A stretch of 64,000 bases of DNA, taken from Terriglobia bacterium (GTDB lineage Bacteria > Acidobacteriota > Terriglobia > Bryobacterales > Bryobacteraceae). A program made the translations under genes and the position numbers. This document shows positions 42,369 through 51,915 of this stretch, in pieces. The notes beneath the pieces are model-generated. The model made no database searches. It was not told the DNA's origin and worked only from the letters and a program-made list of their open reading frames with translations. Where the stretch lies: contig JAIQFE010000009.1 in NCBI GenBank assembly GCA_020073445.1, forward strand, positions 102,745 to 166,744, given 5' to 3'. Each line of letters opens with the position of its first letter. Positions within the stretch are counted from its first letter, which is position 1.

Positions 42369-43899
42369 TGCGATCGTGGATGGTGGTGATTGGTTCTTCC
42401 TGATACTGCTCGCGCCGGGCAGCGTCCTCGAGAGCGGCGCGCTCCCCCGGATGATACGCGAGTCCCGCCGTGTGCGCGACGAATATGTTCAAGGGATCGC
42501 GCAGCTGGGAGGCGATAGCCTGGTCGCTGCCGGTGTCGATGTAGGTCATCGGCAGCTCGCCTTCGCTCAACAGATTCATGGTTTCCATGAATCCCCAATC
42601 CGCGGCGACGATCTGCCGGGGATGCAGATCCGTCAGATAGCGCTGCAGCGGATCCATTGCATCGGTCCAGCGGACCGTGGGGCCGTTGCGGATAAGTTCC
42701 GCGTAGTACTGGTTGGTCACGGCCGCATTCGATCCGCACAGCAGTGCCGTCACCAGCGCTGCAGGGGCAAGTGGAATCCGCGCCAGCACGGCAGCGATCG
42801 GAAGCAGTTGGAACGGCCAAAGCAGGATGACATGGTGCGCGCCGCCGCCCGCTCCCACGGTGAGGACCATCGGCAACCATGTGACCGCGCAAGCGATCAG
42901 TCCGAAGAGGATCGGCCGGCGCGCGGGCGAATTCCACAATAGTGCCAGCGATAGCACCGCCGCGATCGCCGCCCACAGAATAACGTTATGGCGCGGATGT
43001 CCCATCCACCCGCTTGCCGCGAGCGATAGCGATTGATACCAATGCTTCGGCTCGCCAGGCTGCGGCCCGGGTTCCACCGCCGTCAGGAACCCGAACAAAA
43101 CGTAGCCTTCCGTGGTTTGCTTGAGAATCTCGACTTTGTGCGGAAAATCGATCTGGCCGATATGAGCGTTGGAGCGAAATGTTTCGAGAGGTCGCGCGAT
43201 GTTGTAGATCACCAGAGGCAGTGCGCCTGCCAGCATCGCTAAGCCTGCCACCGCGATGTTCGCGCGTGAAAAATGCTTCCGCAGCTCGCGCGGGAACACG
43301 GCGATAGTCGCGATGGCGAGCCCGAATAGCACCCACGCGAATACGGCCTTGTCCCACATTCCCAGCCCGAAAAGGAAAAACGACCAGGCCAGATCCTTCC
43401 GGTTGCCATTCTGGTGGAATCGCACCAGCAGCACCAGCGCCGCCAGTTTCAACACGAACTGCAGAGTCACCGGTCCATAGTCCGCCGTGTTCAACAGAAG
43501 ATAGCTGGTGTCGGTCGCGAGCAGCAGCGTTCCGATCCAGGCCGATCGTCGGCCGATCGTCCGATCCAGCAGTTCGAAGAAAAACCACAGGGAAGCCGCC
43601 GCGAAAAGCAGCATCGGAAATCTCAAAACGATCGGGCGAGGCGGCGCGAAGAGAAACAGGCCATTGTAAAACCAGGTCTTGAGCGCCCCCAGATAGCTGA
43701 TCAGCATCACGGGCACGTCAGCGCTCGCGATCTTCCACGAATACCAGGCTGCGCCGTGATCGTAGATACCGTTGGCGACGATCGCCTCATCCGCTTCGAT
43801 GCCCAGCCGCGGAACGAACAGCATGCCTGCTGCAACAAAGGTCACGGCCACCGCGATCAGGCCGCACCTGGTCGCACTGGACATGCTCCAACCAGTCAT
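42319..43899 (-). CDS. Multi-pass membrane glycosyltransferase (GT39/ArnT-like)
   Basis: A 526-residue protein with about 10 transmembrane helices. The first periplasmic loop contains the acidic motif GIEADEAIVANGIYDHGAAW (the DE/DD pattern of GT-C enzymes that use polyprenyl-phosphate sugars), and a soluble C-terminal part spans about 425-526. It probably glycosylates a lipid, protein or glycan at the periplasmic face. The polyprenyl-sugar synthase-like gene at 19699 is far away, so no donor is assigned. It is co-transcribed with the downstream methyltransferase gene. Confidence 0.82.
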   Translation of the reverse strand: MTGWSMSSATRCGLIAVAVTFVAAGMLFVPRLGIEADEAIVANGIYDHGAAWYSWKIASADVPVMLISYLGALKTWFYNGLFLFAPPRPIVLRFPMLLFAAASLWFFFELLDRTIGRRSAWIGTLLLATDTSYLLLNTADYGPVTLQFVLKLAALVLLVRFHQNGNRKDLAWSFFLFGLGMWDKAVFAWVLFGLAIATIAVFPRELRKHFSRANIAVAGLAMLAGALPLVIYNIARPLETFRSNAHIGQIDFPHKVEILKQTTEGYVLFGFLTAVEPGPQPGEPKHWYQSLSLAASGWMGHPRHNVILWAAIAAVLSLALLWNSPARRPILFGLIACAVTWLPMVLTVGAGGGAHHVILLWPFQLLPIAAVLARIPLAPAALVTALLCGSNAAVTNQYYAELIRNGPTVRWTDAMDPLQRYLTDLHPRQIVAADWGFMETMNLLSEGELPMTYIDTGSDQAIASQLRDPLNIFVAHTAGLAYHPGERAALEDAARREQYQEEPITTIHDRNGRPTFDVFRFRKLHL

Positions 43900-43916
43900 T
43901 CTTCGTATGGTACCCG

Positions 43917-44426
43917 TTAGGGCTGCGCGGGGGCCTGTGCCGCTTGCTTCGAGCGATACTCTCTGTACGCAGCGCGCGTGCGCTGGATCTGTTGAACGTG
44001 CTCTTCCACGTGCTCGGCGTTGCCTTTGACCAGATCCAGCAGCGTCAGCCGGCCGGCCTCGGTGTGGTTGCCGGTGCGCGAGAAGCTCTCCTCAGGCAGA
44101 GCTTTCAGGAGTTCGTGATTTTCCGTTCGCAGCTTCCGGAAAGTTTCGAGCGCCTGCGAAATCTTGCGGCGCTGATAATCCAAATGATCGGCCCAAAGTT
44201 CGCCGTTGAACGCCTGCAGCGTAGGATTATCTTCGGCCGCGATCTGGCGGATCCGCATAACCGCGACGGCCTCCGAATCCGACAGGTGGCACACGATCTG
44301 CCGCACGCTCCATTTGTCGGGACCGGGCTTAAAGTCGAGCTCGGATCCGGCCGCGCCCGTGGTGGACATCGCCAGCAGTTCGCCTCCGCGGCGGAAGCGC
44401 TCAAGAATATCGGCCAGATCGCTCAT
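43917..44426 (-). CDS. DinB/YfiT-like putative metal-dependent hydrolase
   Basis: A 169-residue four-helix protein of the DinB superfamily (unrelated to DNA polymerase IV). It has the family's WSVRQIVCHLSDSE and a late HVEEHVQQI, which together supply the three His of the metal site (the His of CHLSD and two of HVEEH). These proteins include bacillithiol and mycothiol transferases and many unknowns. It is a single gene between the glycosyltransferase and a small zinc-ribbon gene. Confidence 0.85.
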   Translation of the reverse strand: MSDLADILERFRRGGELLAMSTTGAAGSELDFKPGPDKWSVRQIVCHLSDSEAVAVMRIRQIAAEDNPTLQAFNGELWADHLDYQRRKISQALETFRKLRTENHELLKALPEESFSRTGNHTEAGRLTLLDLVKGNAEHVEEHVQQIQRTRAAYREYRSKQAAQAPAQP

Positions 44427-44451
44427 GGGATCAATAATAGTCTTTCCGGAG

Positions 44452-44667
44452 TCAATAATAATCGGCGCAGCTCATGTAATAGCCGCACTGTTCGCAGAAT
44501 AGTTTGCATTTTCGCTCGGTCAGACGGCGGCTGCACACCGGACAGTACAACATGGGTTCGTTTTCAGAAGCCGCTTTGGTTCGCTCAGACGACGTTCGCT
44601 CAGACAACGACGCTTCCGGAGTTTGGTCCACTGCGAAACCATTATAATGAAGGCCGAGTAGTCCCAT
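44452..44667 (-). CDS. Small zinc-ribbon protein
   Basis: The C-terminus, CPVCSRRLTERKCKLFCEQC followed by GYYMSCADYY, carries two clear CxxC-type pairs and a Tyr-rich end. The start is uncertain: ATG 44665-44667 overlaps the divergent gene's ATG inside CATG, but a symmetrical ATTATAAT (44641-44648) that looks like a shared -10 lies within this frame, so GTG at 44631 or ATG at 44553 (33 residues) are realistic alternatives. Its function is unknown; such small ribbons may bind nucleic acid or serve as metal adaptors. Confidence 0.6.
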   Translation of the reverse strand: MGLLGLHYNGFAVDQTPEASLSERTSSERTKAASENEPMLYCPVCSRRLTERKCKLFCEQCGYYMSCADYY

Positions 44668-46501
44668 GAATCGAAGATCGTTCTTAATCGCCTCCACGAG
44701 CCTGGTAACCATCGGAAGAGCTCAGACGCGGCGGGCCGAACCGCTCTTGCGCCAACCGGTTCGCGGCACGCACGGAGCAGTTGCGGCCGGCAGCGATTGG
44801 GCGACCAACGCCGGAATGCGCCTCTACGATCAGGGCGGCACCGCGGTCGATGCAGGCATCGCCACCATGTTCGCGGCGTCGGTGACCGAGCTTTCGCACT
44901 TCGGCATGGGCGGCGAAGCGCCCATCCTGATCCGCACCAAGGCAGGCAAGGTGTATTCGATTGCAGGCGTCGGGACTATGCCCAAAATGGCGTCGGCCGA
45001 TTTCTTCCGCAAGCGTCCCGTGCAACTCGGCGATATCACGTTTCGCGAGAGCGGCGAAACCCATCTGAAGGGCATTATTCCCGATGCGGGCTTGATGCCG
45101 GCGCTGGTGCCGGGCATGGTGGACGCCGGGCTGGTCGCGCTGAGAGAGTTCGGAACCAAGTCGTTCGCCGAAGTGATTGCGCCCGCGGTGGAACTGGCCG
45201 ATGGCTATGCCGTCGACGACATGCGCGCGCGCAGTTTCGCCGGAGCCGTGCCGTTCCTTGAGCTATGGCCGAGTTCCAAGGCGCACTTCATGCCGAACGG
45301 ACGGACTCCTGGCGTCGGCGAGATTTTTCGTCAGCCCGACCTCGCGCGTACTCTGCGAGCCATGGTTGCCGCGGAAAAGAAGGCGCTGTCCGGCGGCGCG
45401 AACCGGCAGGCGGCAATTGACGCGGTTCGCGACTATTTCTACCGGGGGGAAGTCGCCCGTAAGATCGATGCCTTCAGCAAAGCCAATGGCGGCTTGCTGC
45501 GTTACGAAGACATGGCCGCCTTCAGGCTTGCGCCGGAAGAGCCGCTGTCGACTACCTTCCACGGCTACATCGTCTACAAGCCCGGTTTCTGGAGCCAGGG
45601 CCCGGCCATGCTCGAGGCCCTGAACATCATGGACGGCTTCGACGGAAAGCCGCCTTTGAATTCGGCCGACTACCTGCATCGGCAGGTGGAAGCGATGAAG
45701 CTGGCATATGCGGATCGCGACACTTACTACGCCGATCCCAAGTTCAGCAAGCTGAATGTGCAACAACTATTGACGAAGGAATATGCCGCCGAACGGCGCA
45801 AGCTGATCGGTGCGCGCGCGTCCATGGAATTTCGTCCCGGCCCGATCGATGGCAAGACCGGACGCCATCCCTCGTTGTCGGAAATGGCGTCGTACAAGAT
45901 TGACGACGTGCTGATGGCGCACGACACCACCTGCGTCGACACCATGGACAGCGAGGGCATCGTATTCTCGGCCACGCCTTCCGGTGCCTGGATGCCCAGC
46001 GTGATCGCGGGCGATACCGGCATCCCGCTCACCCAGCGCGCGCAAAGCTTCGTGCTGATTCCCGGGCATCCCAATGAACTGGCCGGTGGCAAGCGCCCGC
46101 GTGTGACCCTTAGTCCCACGCTGGTTATGGAGCCCGACGGCAAGCCGTTCCTGGCGCTTTCGACGCCCGGCGCGGATGACCAGGAGCAGGCTCTGGTGCA
46201 GCTCATGATGGACGTAATCGAGTACGGCATGAACGCGCAGGCTGCTATCGAAAATCCGCGCTACCAGACGCGGCACCTGGTGGCGAGCCTCGACGAGCAC
46301 GCCTGGAGCGTCGGCAATCTGATGCTCGATGAGCGCATCCCACAGTCCGTTGCTGCGGATCTGGCGGCGCGCGGCCACAAGGTCGAGATCATGTCGCGCT
46401 ATAACAACGGCGCGGCTCCCGTGATGATCCGGCTGATGCCTGGCGGGACCATCGAAGCCGGAGCCGACCCGTTCTATAACCGCTCCGCTCGCGCTCGGTG
46501 A
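44666..46501 (+). CDS. Exported gamma-glutamyltransferase-like protein (paralogue B)
   Basis: A 611-residue paralogue of the protein at 24983-26755, sharing WATNAGMRLYDQGGTAVDAG, HDTTCVDTMDSEG (processing Thr region) and SATPSGAWMPSVIAGDTGIP. The N-terminus RRSFLIASTSLV looks like a Tat signal, whereas paralogue A has a Sec signal, so the two may be exported by different routes. A TATAAT lies 18 bp before the start (44643-44648). The gene ends in a GTGA overlap with the DUF72 gene. Confidence 0.88.
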   Translation: MNRRSFLIASTSLVTIGRAQTRRAEPLLRQPVRGTHGAVAAGSDWATNAGMRLYDQGGTAVDAGIATMFAASVTELSHFGMGGEAPILIRTKAGKVYSIAGVGTMPKMASADFFRKRPVQLGDITFRESGETHLKGIIPDAGLMPALVPGMVDAGLVALREFGTKSFAEVIAPAVELADGYAVDDMRARSFAGAVPFLELWPSSKAHFMPNGRTPGVGEIFRQPDLARTLRAMVAAEKKALSGGANRQAAIDAVRDYFYRGEVARKIDAFSKANGGLLRYEDMAAFRLAPEEPLSTTFHGYIVYKPGFWSQGPAMLEALNIMDGFDGKPPLNSADYLHRQVEAMKLAYADRDTYYADPKFSKLNVQQLLTKEYAAERRKLIGARASMEFRPGPIDGKTGRHPSLSEMASYKIDDVLMAHDTTCVDTMDSEGIVFSATPSGAWMPSVIAGDTGIPLTQRAQSFVLIPGHPNELAGGKRPRVTLSPTLVMEPDGKPFLALSTPGADDQEQALVQLMMDVIEYGMNAQAAIENPRYQTRHLVASLDEHAWSVGNLMLDERIPQSVAADLAARGHKVEIMSRYNNGAAPVMIRLMPGGTIEAGADPFYNRSARAR

Positions 46502-47436
46502 CGCTTCCTCTTTTCGATCCGCCGTCGTCGTTTGATCGCATGGCGCTGGCAAAACGCCTGCGAACGTTGGCCGACGAGAATATCTGGATCGGGACGAGTT
46601 CCTGGAAGTATCCAGGCTGGCTCGACCAGATCTATACCCGCGAGCGCTACATAACTCGCGGCAAGTTCTCGCAGAAGCGCTTCGAAGCTGAGTGTCTGGC
46701 GGAATTCGCCGAGACGTTCCCCATCGTCTGCGGCGATTTCTCTTTTTACCAGTTCCCGTCGCCGGAATATTGGAAGAAGCTCTTCGGGTCGGCACCGCCG
46801 GGATTGCAGTTCGTGCTGAAGGTCCCGGAAGAAGTCACCGTCGAAGTGTTCCCGAAGCACGCCCGCTACGGTCCGCGCGCAGGAATGGTCAACGAATCGT
46901 ACCTGAACGCCGATGCGCTGGCGGCGTTGTTCCTGGAGCCGCTGGAGCCGTATCGGGCCCGCATCCCGGCACTGATCTTTGAATTTGGGGCTCGCGGGGC
47001 GAGCCCTAGGGAGTTCGGCGCGAAGCTCGATGTCTTTCTGGACGCGTTGCCGCAGACGTTTCGCTATGCCGTCGAGGTGCGCAATCGCGAGTATTTGCAG
47101 CCTCGTTACTTCGACTGCCTGCGCCAGCACCGCGCGGCACATGTTCTGAATGCCTGGACCAAGATGCCGACGCTGTCCGAGCAGATGGCAATCGCCGACG
47201 TGTTTCCCGCGGACTTCACAGTAGTGCGCGCGCTTCTGCGCCAGGGCCGGGCATATGAGGATGCGGTCCAGCAGTTCGCGCCGTACGATCGCGTGCGCGA
47301 CGAGAATCCCGAAGCGCGCGAATCGCTGCGCAAGTTGATCCAGCGCATGCGGGAAGAACGCCGTGCCGCCTATATCTTCGTCAACAATCGCCTGGAAGGC
47401 AACGCGCCCGAAACGATCCGGGCCGTGACGGAATGA
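46498..47436 (+). CDS. DUF72 (YecE-like) protein
   Basis: A 312-residue TIM-barrel-like DUF72 protein. Signature segments are IWIGTSSWKYPGWLDQIY near the N-terminus, FYQFPSPEYW, FVLKVPEEVT and RYAVEVRNREYL. The family is widespread but its function is uncertain. It is slightly longer than typical members (about 240-290 residues). The start is GTG at 46498, inside the stop of gamma-glutamyltransferase B, and it overlaps hrpB by 4 bp (ATGA). Confidence 0.88.
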   Translation: MTLPLFDPPSSFDRMALAKRLRTLADENIWIGTSSWKYPGWLDQIYTRERYITRGKFSQKRFEAECLAEFAETFPIVCGDFSFYQFPSPEYWKKLFGSAPPGLQFVLKVPEEVTVEVFPKHARYGPRAGMVNESYLNADALAALFLEPLEPYRARIPALIFEFGARGASPREFGAKLDVFLDALPQTFRYAVEVRNREYLQPRYFDCLRQHRAAHVLNAWTKMPTLSEQMAIADVFPADFTVVRALLRQGRAYEDAVQQFAPYDRVRDENPEARESLRKLIQRMREERRAAYIFVNNRLEGNAPETIRAVTE

Positions 47437-49655
47437 AACTTCCGATCGACGATCTGCTGCCGCGTATACCGGCTTCAGGGCATCTCGTCATTGAAGCGCC
47501 TCCGGGAGCAGGGAAGACCACGCGTGTTCCTCCCGCCTTACTTGCTCGCGAGCGCGGCGACATCCTGGTGCTCGAACCGCGAAGACTAGCCGCACGCTTG
47601 GCGGCCCGGCGTGTCGCCAGCGAGTTGGGCGAGCGCGTCGGCGAAACCGTCGGCTATCAGGTGCGATTCGAGGATGTGAGCGGTCCGCGCACGCGCTTAC
47701 GATTTCTGACCGAGGGCGTACTTACGCGCCGGCTGCTGTCCGATCCCACTCTGGCCGGTGTCGGCACCGTGATCCTCGACGAGTTCCACGAGCGGCACCT
47801 CGATACGGATCTTGCGTTGGCGCTTCTTCGGCGGCTCCCGAACATCAAGTTAATCGTCATGTCGGCGACGCTCGATGCCGCGCCCGTTGCCAAATATTTG
47901 GGGGGCTGTCCCATTCTGCGATCGGAAGGCACACTGTACGAGCTCGCCATTGAATACACGCCGCACTCGCCCGCGCCGCTCGAGGAACAGGTAGCCATGG
48001 CTCTCGAACGCCTCGTCGCTCACGGACTCACCGGCGACGTGCTCGTATTTCTCCCCGGCGCGGCCGAGATCCGGCGCGCGGCCCGAGCGGTCGAGCCAAT
48101 AGCGTCGCGATTGGGACTGCTGGTGGTGCCGCTCCACGGCGATCTATCGCCAGCCGAGCAGGACCGCGCCGTATCGCCCGCCGATCGTCGTAAGGTAATC
48201 CTGTCGACCAACGTCGCCGAGAGCTCGGTGACCATCGAAGGCGTAACCGCGGTCATCGACAGCGGCCTCGCTCGCGTCGCGGCCGATTCGCCGTGGACCG
48301 GATTGCCGTCGGTCGAAGTTCGCCGCATCAGCCAGGCTTCGGCCACGCAGCGCGCCGGACGCGCCGGCCGCACGGCTCCGGGCCGCGTGATCCGCTTGTA
48401 CTCGGCCGAGGATTTCCATCGCCGCCCGGCTGCAGATGTTCCCGAGATCCTGCGACGCGAGCTTTCGCAGGTCGTTCTTCAGTTGCGCGCGATGAAGATC
48501 GGGCAGCTGGAATGGCTGGATCAACCACCGGAAGCCGCCTTCGCCGCGGCCAACGCGCTGCTGGATCGCTTGGGCGTGACGCCGGAGATGGCGGAGCTGC
48601 CGTTGCCGCCACGGCTCGCCAAACTGGTTCTCGCAGCAAAGAGCAAAGGGGTCCCGGAGAAGGGTTGCGCCGTGGCCGCCGCGCTCAGCGCGGGCGAACG
48701 AGGTAAGTCCGATCTTCTAGCCCTAGCCGAATCCGATTGGCAGCCGCAAACACATCGCGTCTTCGATCAGCTTCGCAAGCGGATAAGCGGTCGCGACTCA
48801 CGGAATGAAGGTGACGCCGCCATTCTGCAAAGCATTCTCGCCGCGTTTCCTGATCGCGTCGCACGCCATCGCCGTAATGGGGAATTGCTGCTTTCCGGCG
48901 GCGGCGCGGCGCGTTTCCCCAACTGCCGCTGGGAGTTCTTAGTGGCCGTCGACATCGAGGAGCGGCGCGAACACGGTGTGCCACTGGTTCGTCTGGCAGC
49001 GCCAATCGAGCCTGAATGGCTGCTGGAACGCGCGACCGAACGCATCTCGCTCGAATGGAATCGGACAGCCGAGCGCGTCGAGCAGGTGACCGCACTGGTC
49101 TACGACCAGCTGGTCATCGAAGAGACGCGCGCACCCGCGGTGCCTAGTGAAGAAGCTTCACGCTTGCTCGCGCAGAAAGCTCTCGAAGCCGGCATCGGCC
49201 GTTTTGCGGATCGCGATGCGGTCGACCAGATTCGCTCGCGAGCAGCCTTCGGCGGCATCACCATCGACGTCGATGCGGTGCTCGTGGCGCAATGTCAGGG
49301 TCGAACTACGTTTGCACAACTCGAAGCCTCGGACATTCTTGGTGCGATGCGCCCCGGACACATCCAGCAAGCTGCGCCCGAGCGTCTCAAACTTCCAGGC
49401 GGCCGCGAAGTCAAGGTTCATTACGAACCCGGCAAGCCGCCCTGGATCGAATCGCGACTTCAAGACTTCTTCGGCATGCGCGAATCTCCTCGCATCGGCG
49501 GCGCACCCGTGGTCGTCCATCTTCTCGCTCCGAATCACCGGCCGGTGCAAGTTACGTCCGACCTCGCCGGCTTCTGGGAGCGGCTGTATCCGCAGGTACG
49601 CAAAGAACTCTCGCGGCGGTATCCGAAGCACAAGTGGCCGGAGCGGCCGGTCTAA
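47433..49655 (+). CDS. hrpB: ATP-dependent helicase HrpB
   Basis: A DEAH-box RNA helicase-like protein of 740 residues (HrpB is usually 800-840). Walker A is EAPPGAGKTTRVP (residues about 21-33), motif II is the DEFH form of DEAH (ILDEFHERHLDTDLAL), motif III is VMSATLDAAP, motif V is STNVAESSVTIEGV, and motif VI is QRAGRAGRTAPG. The HrpB-specific C-terminus is complete, ending FWERLYPQVRKELSRRYPKH. The shortness appears to come from the middle region. Its role in bacteria is poorly defined. It converges on prmA with a 4-bp overlap. Confidence 0.94.
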   Translation: MKLPIDDLLPRIPASGHLVIEAPPGAGKTTRVPPALLARERGDILVLEPRRLAARLAARRVASELGERVGETVGYQVRFEDVSGPRTRLRFLTEGVLTRRLLSDPTLAGVGTVILDEFHERHLDTDLALALLRRLPNIKLIVMSATLDAAPVAKYLGGCPILRSEGTLYELAIEYTPHSPAPLEEQVAMALERLVAHGLTGDVLVFLPGAAEIRRAARAVEPIASRLGLLVVPLHGDLSPAEQDRAVSPADRRKVILSTNVAESSVTIEGVTAVIDSGLARVAADSPWTGLPSVEVRRISQASATQRAGRAGRTAPGRVIRLYSAEDFHRRPAADVPEILRRELSQVVLQLRAMKIGQLEWLDQPPEAAFAAANALLDRLGVTPEMAELPLPPRLAKLVLAAKSKGVPEKGCAVAAALSAGERGKSDLLALAESDWQPQTHRVFDQLRKRISGRDSRNEGDAAILQSILAAFPDRVARHRRNGELLLSGGGAARFPNCRWEFLVAVDIEERREHGVPLVRLAAPIEPEWLLERATERISLEWNRTAERVEQVTALVYDQLVIEETRAPAVPSEEASRLLAQKALEAGIGRFADRDAVDQIRSRAAFGGITIDVDAVLVAQCQGRTTFAQLEASDILGAMRPGHIQQAAPERLKLPGGREVKVHYEPGKPPWIESRLQDFFGMRESPRIGGAPVVVHLLAPNHRPVQVTSDLAGFWERLYPQVRKELSRRYPKHKWPERPV

Positions 49656-50305
49656 ACCACGACGCAGGTCCACTCTCCATCGTCGTTCTGGAAGCCCGAC
49701 AAGATGCGCACTCGCGCCACGCGCTCGAAGTCCGGGCGCATCGAACCGATCACGTCCTCATTGATGTTGGCGACCACCACATCGAACGTGCCGGATCGCA
49801 CCGCGTCAATGCTCCCGACAAAGAAAGTGTCCGGTCCTGCGGCGTCGGGATCGATATCGCACGAGACCACGCGTTTCGCCCCCAGTAGCTTGGCCGCAAG
49901 TGACAAGATCCCCGACCCGCTGCCGACGTCCAGCACCGAGTCGCCCGGGCGGATCAGCTTCTCCATCGCCTCCAGGCACAACTGTGTGCAGCGATGGTAG
50001 CCGGTGCCGCACTGCGCCCCCGGATTGATCACCAGTCGGATTCTTCCTGGCGGCGTCGGCTCGGTGCGCCATGGCGCGGCGACGAAGAACTTCTCTCCGA
50101 CCAGCAGCGGCGGAAATGCCTCGTGAGTCCGCGCGACCCAGTCCTGTTCTTCCACAGGCTCCGGCACACCAAACTGTGAAGCTGTTTCTACATCTTCGAA
50201 AAACGCATCCACGAAACCGTTACCTTCGGTGATGCCCAGCGTTCCGGCCTCCCACAGCCGCAGGGTGAGGAGATCGTCGGCATTCTCCAAACGAACGAAG
50301 ACCAT
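49652..50305 (-). CDS. prmA: Ribosomal protein L11 methyltransferase-like protein
   Basis: A 217-residue SAM methyltransferase. The catalytic domain shows PrmA landmarks: GAQCGTGYHRCTQLCLEAM (canonical PrmA has GTGxHxTT), the SAM loop LDVGSGSGILSLAAKLLGA, ACDID-type SCDIDPDAA, and VVANINEDVI. It is shorter than E. coli PrmA (293) with a reduced N-terminal substrate domain, and the Asn-containing VANI motif is kept. Its target may be L11 or another protein. It is transcribed after the acyl-CoA ligase gene, whose stop overlaps its start (TGATG). Confidence 0.82.
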   Translation of the reverse strand: MVFVRLENADDLLTLRLWEAGTLGITEGNGFVDAFFEDVETASQFGVPEPVEEQDWVARTHEAFPPLLVGEKFFVAAPWRTEPTPPGRIRLVINPGAQCGTGYHRCTQLCLEAMEKLIRPGDSVLDVGSGSGILSLAAKLLGAKRVVSCDIDPDAAGPDTFFVGSIDAVRSGTFDVVVANINEDVIGSMRPDFERVARVRILSGFQNDDGEWTCVVV

Positions 50306-51909
50306 CAGCCTTGAACCCGCTTGACTCTCTCGGCTCCGGTCCAGAACCGCTCACGTATCTCGTGCTTGCGGATCTTGCCGGTTCCCGTCTTGGGAAGGGG
50401 ATCGCCGGAGAATTCGACGATCCGGGGCAGCTTGAATCTGCTCAGACGTTTTCGCAGGAAGCCGAGAAGATCTTCGAGAGTGAGTGACTCGCCATCTTTT
50501 AGAACTACAATTGCCGCTGGAACCTCGCCCCATTTAGGATCCGGGGCCGCCACCACGACGCACTCCAGTACCGCCGGATGCGCGAAGATCGCGACTTCCA
50601 CTTCCAGTGACGAGATGTTTTCGCCGCCGGAGATGATGATCTGTTTCTTGCGGTCGACGATCTGGATGAACCCGTCCTCATCCCACACGGCCATGTCGCC
50701 GGTGTGCAACCAGGGTCCGCTCATCGCGTCGGACGTGGCATCCGGATCGCCGAAATAGCCGTCCATGACCTGGTCGCCCATCACGATCACTTCGCCGATG
50801 GTCTTGCGGTCGCGCGGGACATCGCGAAGGCTTGCATCGACGACACGGATGGTCGCGCCCACCACGGCGCGGCCCGTCAGCGCCAGATGAGCATGGCGTT
50901 CGGTGTCACTCATTCCGATGGCATCCAGCGGTTGCACCATGGTGATCACCGGAGAAGTCTCGGTGAGCCCATAGCCTCCCATGCATTCGCATCCGGGGAA
51001 CGCGCGCTCGACGCGTTCGACAAGTTCGGGAGAACTGGACGCGCCGCCGATGTTCATCGTCTTCAGACTAGACAGATCCCACTGAGCGCGATCTGGAGAA
51101 TTGGCCGCGTTGATCAGGGCATTGGCCATGGTCGGCACGACGCACATATTGGTCGCCTTATGTTCGTGCACCAGCCGGAACACTTCCGCCGGTTCGAACC
51201 GCCGCACCATCACCTGCTTGATGCCCATCATGGTGTCGGCCTGCGGATGCCCCCATCCGTTGGCGTGATACAGCGGGATCGTGTGAAGGTCCACCATGAG
51301 TTCGGGGTCCCGGTATTCCAAGGCCACACTGAGCGCGTGGAGATACAGCGTGCGATGCGAGAGAGTCACACCCTTGGGCGCGCCAGTACTCCCGCTGGTA
51401 TAAAAGAGTTCGGCGATGGCCATCTCGTCAATCGAGAAGACATCGGCTCGCTCGGGACAGCCCTGGTCGAGGATTTCCTCATAAACCAGATCCGATTCCG
51501 GAATCCTCTGTCGCAACGCTACCCAGCGATTCACCTCCGGGCAGCACCGACGAAGGCCTCGGACGGTGCCGGCGAAATCGTCGTCGAAGATCGCCATCTT
51601 CGCGCCGGAATGGCGAACAATCGCAGCCAGCTCCGGTTCCGAAAGCCGGACGTTCAGAGGCATCAGGACCGCATGCGCCTGGAGCACGCCGAAGTAGCCT
51701 TCGAGCAACTGGTGATTGTTGTAGCTGAGGTAGGCCACTCGATCGCCGGCCGCAACGCCGAACTTCCGCAGACCGGTGGCGAGCCTCTCCGCGCGATGTC
51801 CCAGCTCGGCGTATGTAAACTGCCGGTCTCCGGAAACGACGCCGATTCGGGACCCGTACAGATCCAGGGCGCGATGCAGGCAGCGAAGGGGCGTGAGCGG
51901 AACGAACAT
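50305..51909 (-). CDS. AMP-forming acyl-CoA synthetase
   Basis: A 534-residue ANL-superfamily ligase activating a carboxylic acid to its CoA thioester. The AMP-binding loop is ELFYTSGSTGAPKGVTLSH (about 168-186), A5 is GYGLTETSP, A7/A8 are WLHTGDMAVWDEDGF and DRKKQIIISGGENIS, and the A10 lysine is in PKTGTGKIRKHEIRE. Features resemble medium/long-chain fatty acyl-CoA ligases, but the chain length cannot be read from sequence. It lies between the TPR-protein gene (6 bp upstream) and prmA. Confidence 0.92.
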   Translation of the reverse strand: MFVPLTPLRCLHRALDLYGSRIGVVSGDRQFTYAELGHRAERLATGLRKFGVAAGDRVAYLSYNNHQLLEGYFGVLQAHAVLMPLNVRLSEPELAAIVRHSGAKMAIFDDDFAGTVRGLRRCCPEVNRWVALRQRIPESDLVYEEILDQGCPERADVFSIDEMAIAELFYTSGSTGAPKGVTLSHRTLYLHALSVALEYRDPELMVDLHTIPLYHANGWGHPQADTMMGIKQVMVRRFEPAEVFRLVHEHKATNMCVVPTMANALINAANSPDRAQWDLSSLKTMNIGGASSSPELVERVERAFPGCECMGGYGLTETSPVITMVQPLDAIGMSDTERHAHLALTGRAVVGATIRVVDASLRDVPRDRKTIGEVIVMGDQVMDGYFGDPDATSDAMSGPWLHTGDMAVWDEDGFIQIVDRKKQIIISGGENISSLEVEVAIFAHPAVLECVVVAAPDPKWGEVPAAIVVLKDGESLTLEDLLGFLRKRLSRFKLPRIVEFSGDPLPKTGTGKIRKHEIRERFWTGAERVKRVQG

Positions 51910-51915
51910 GCGTGG

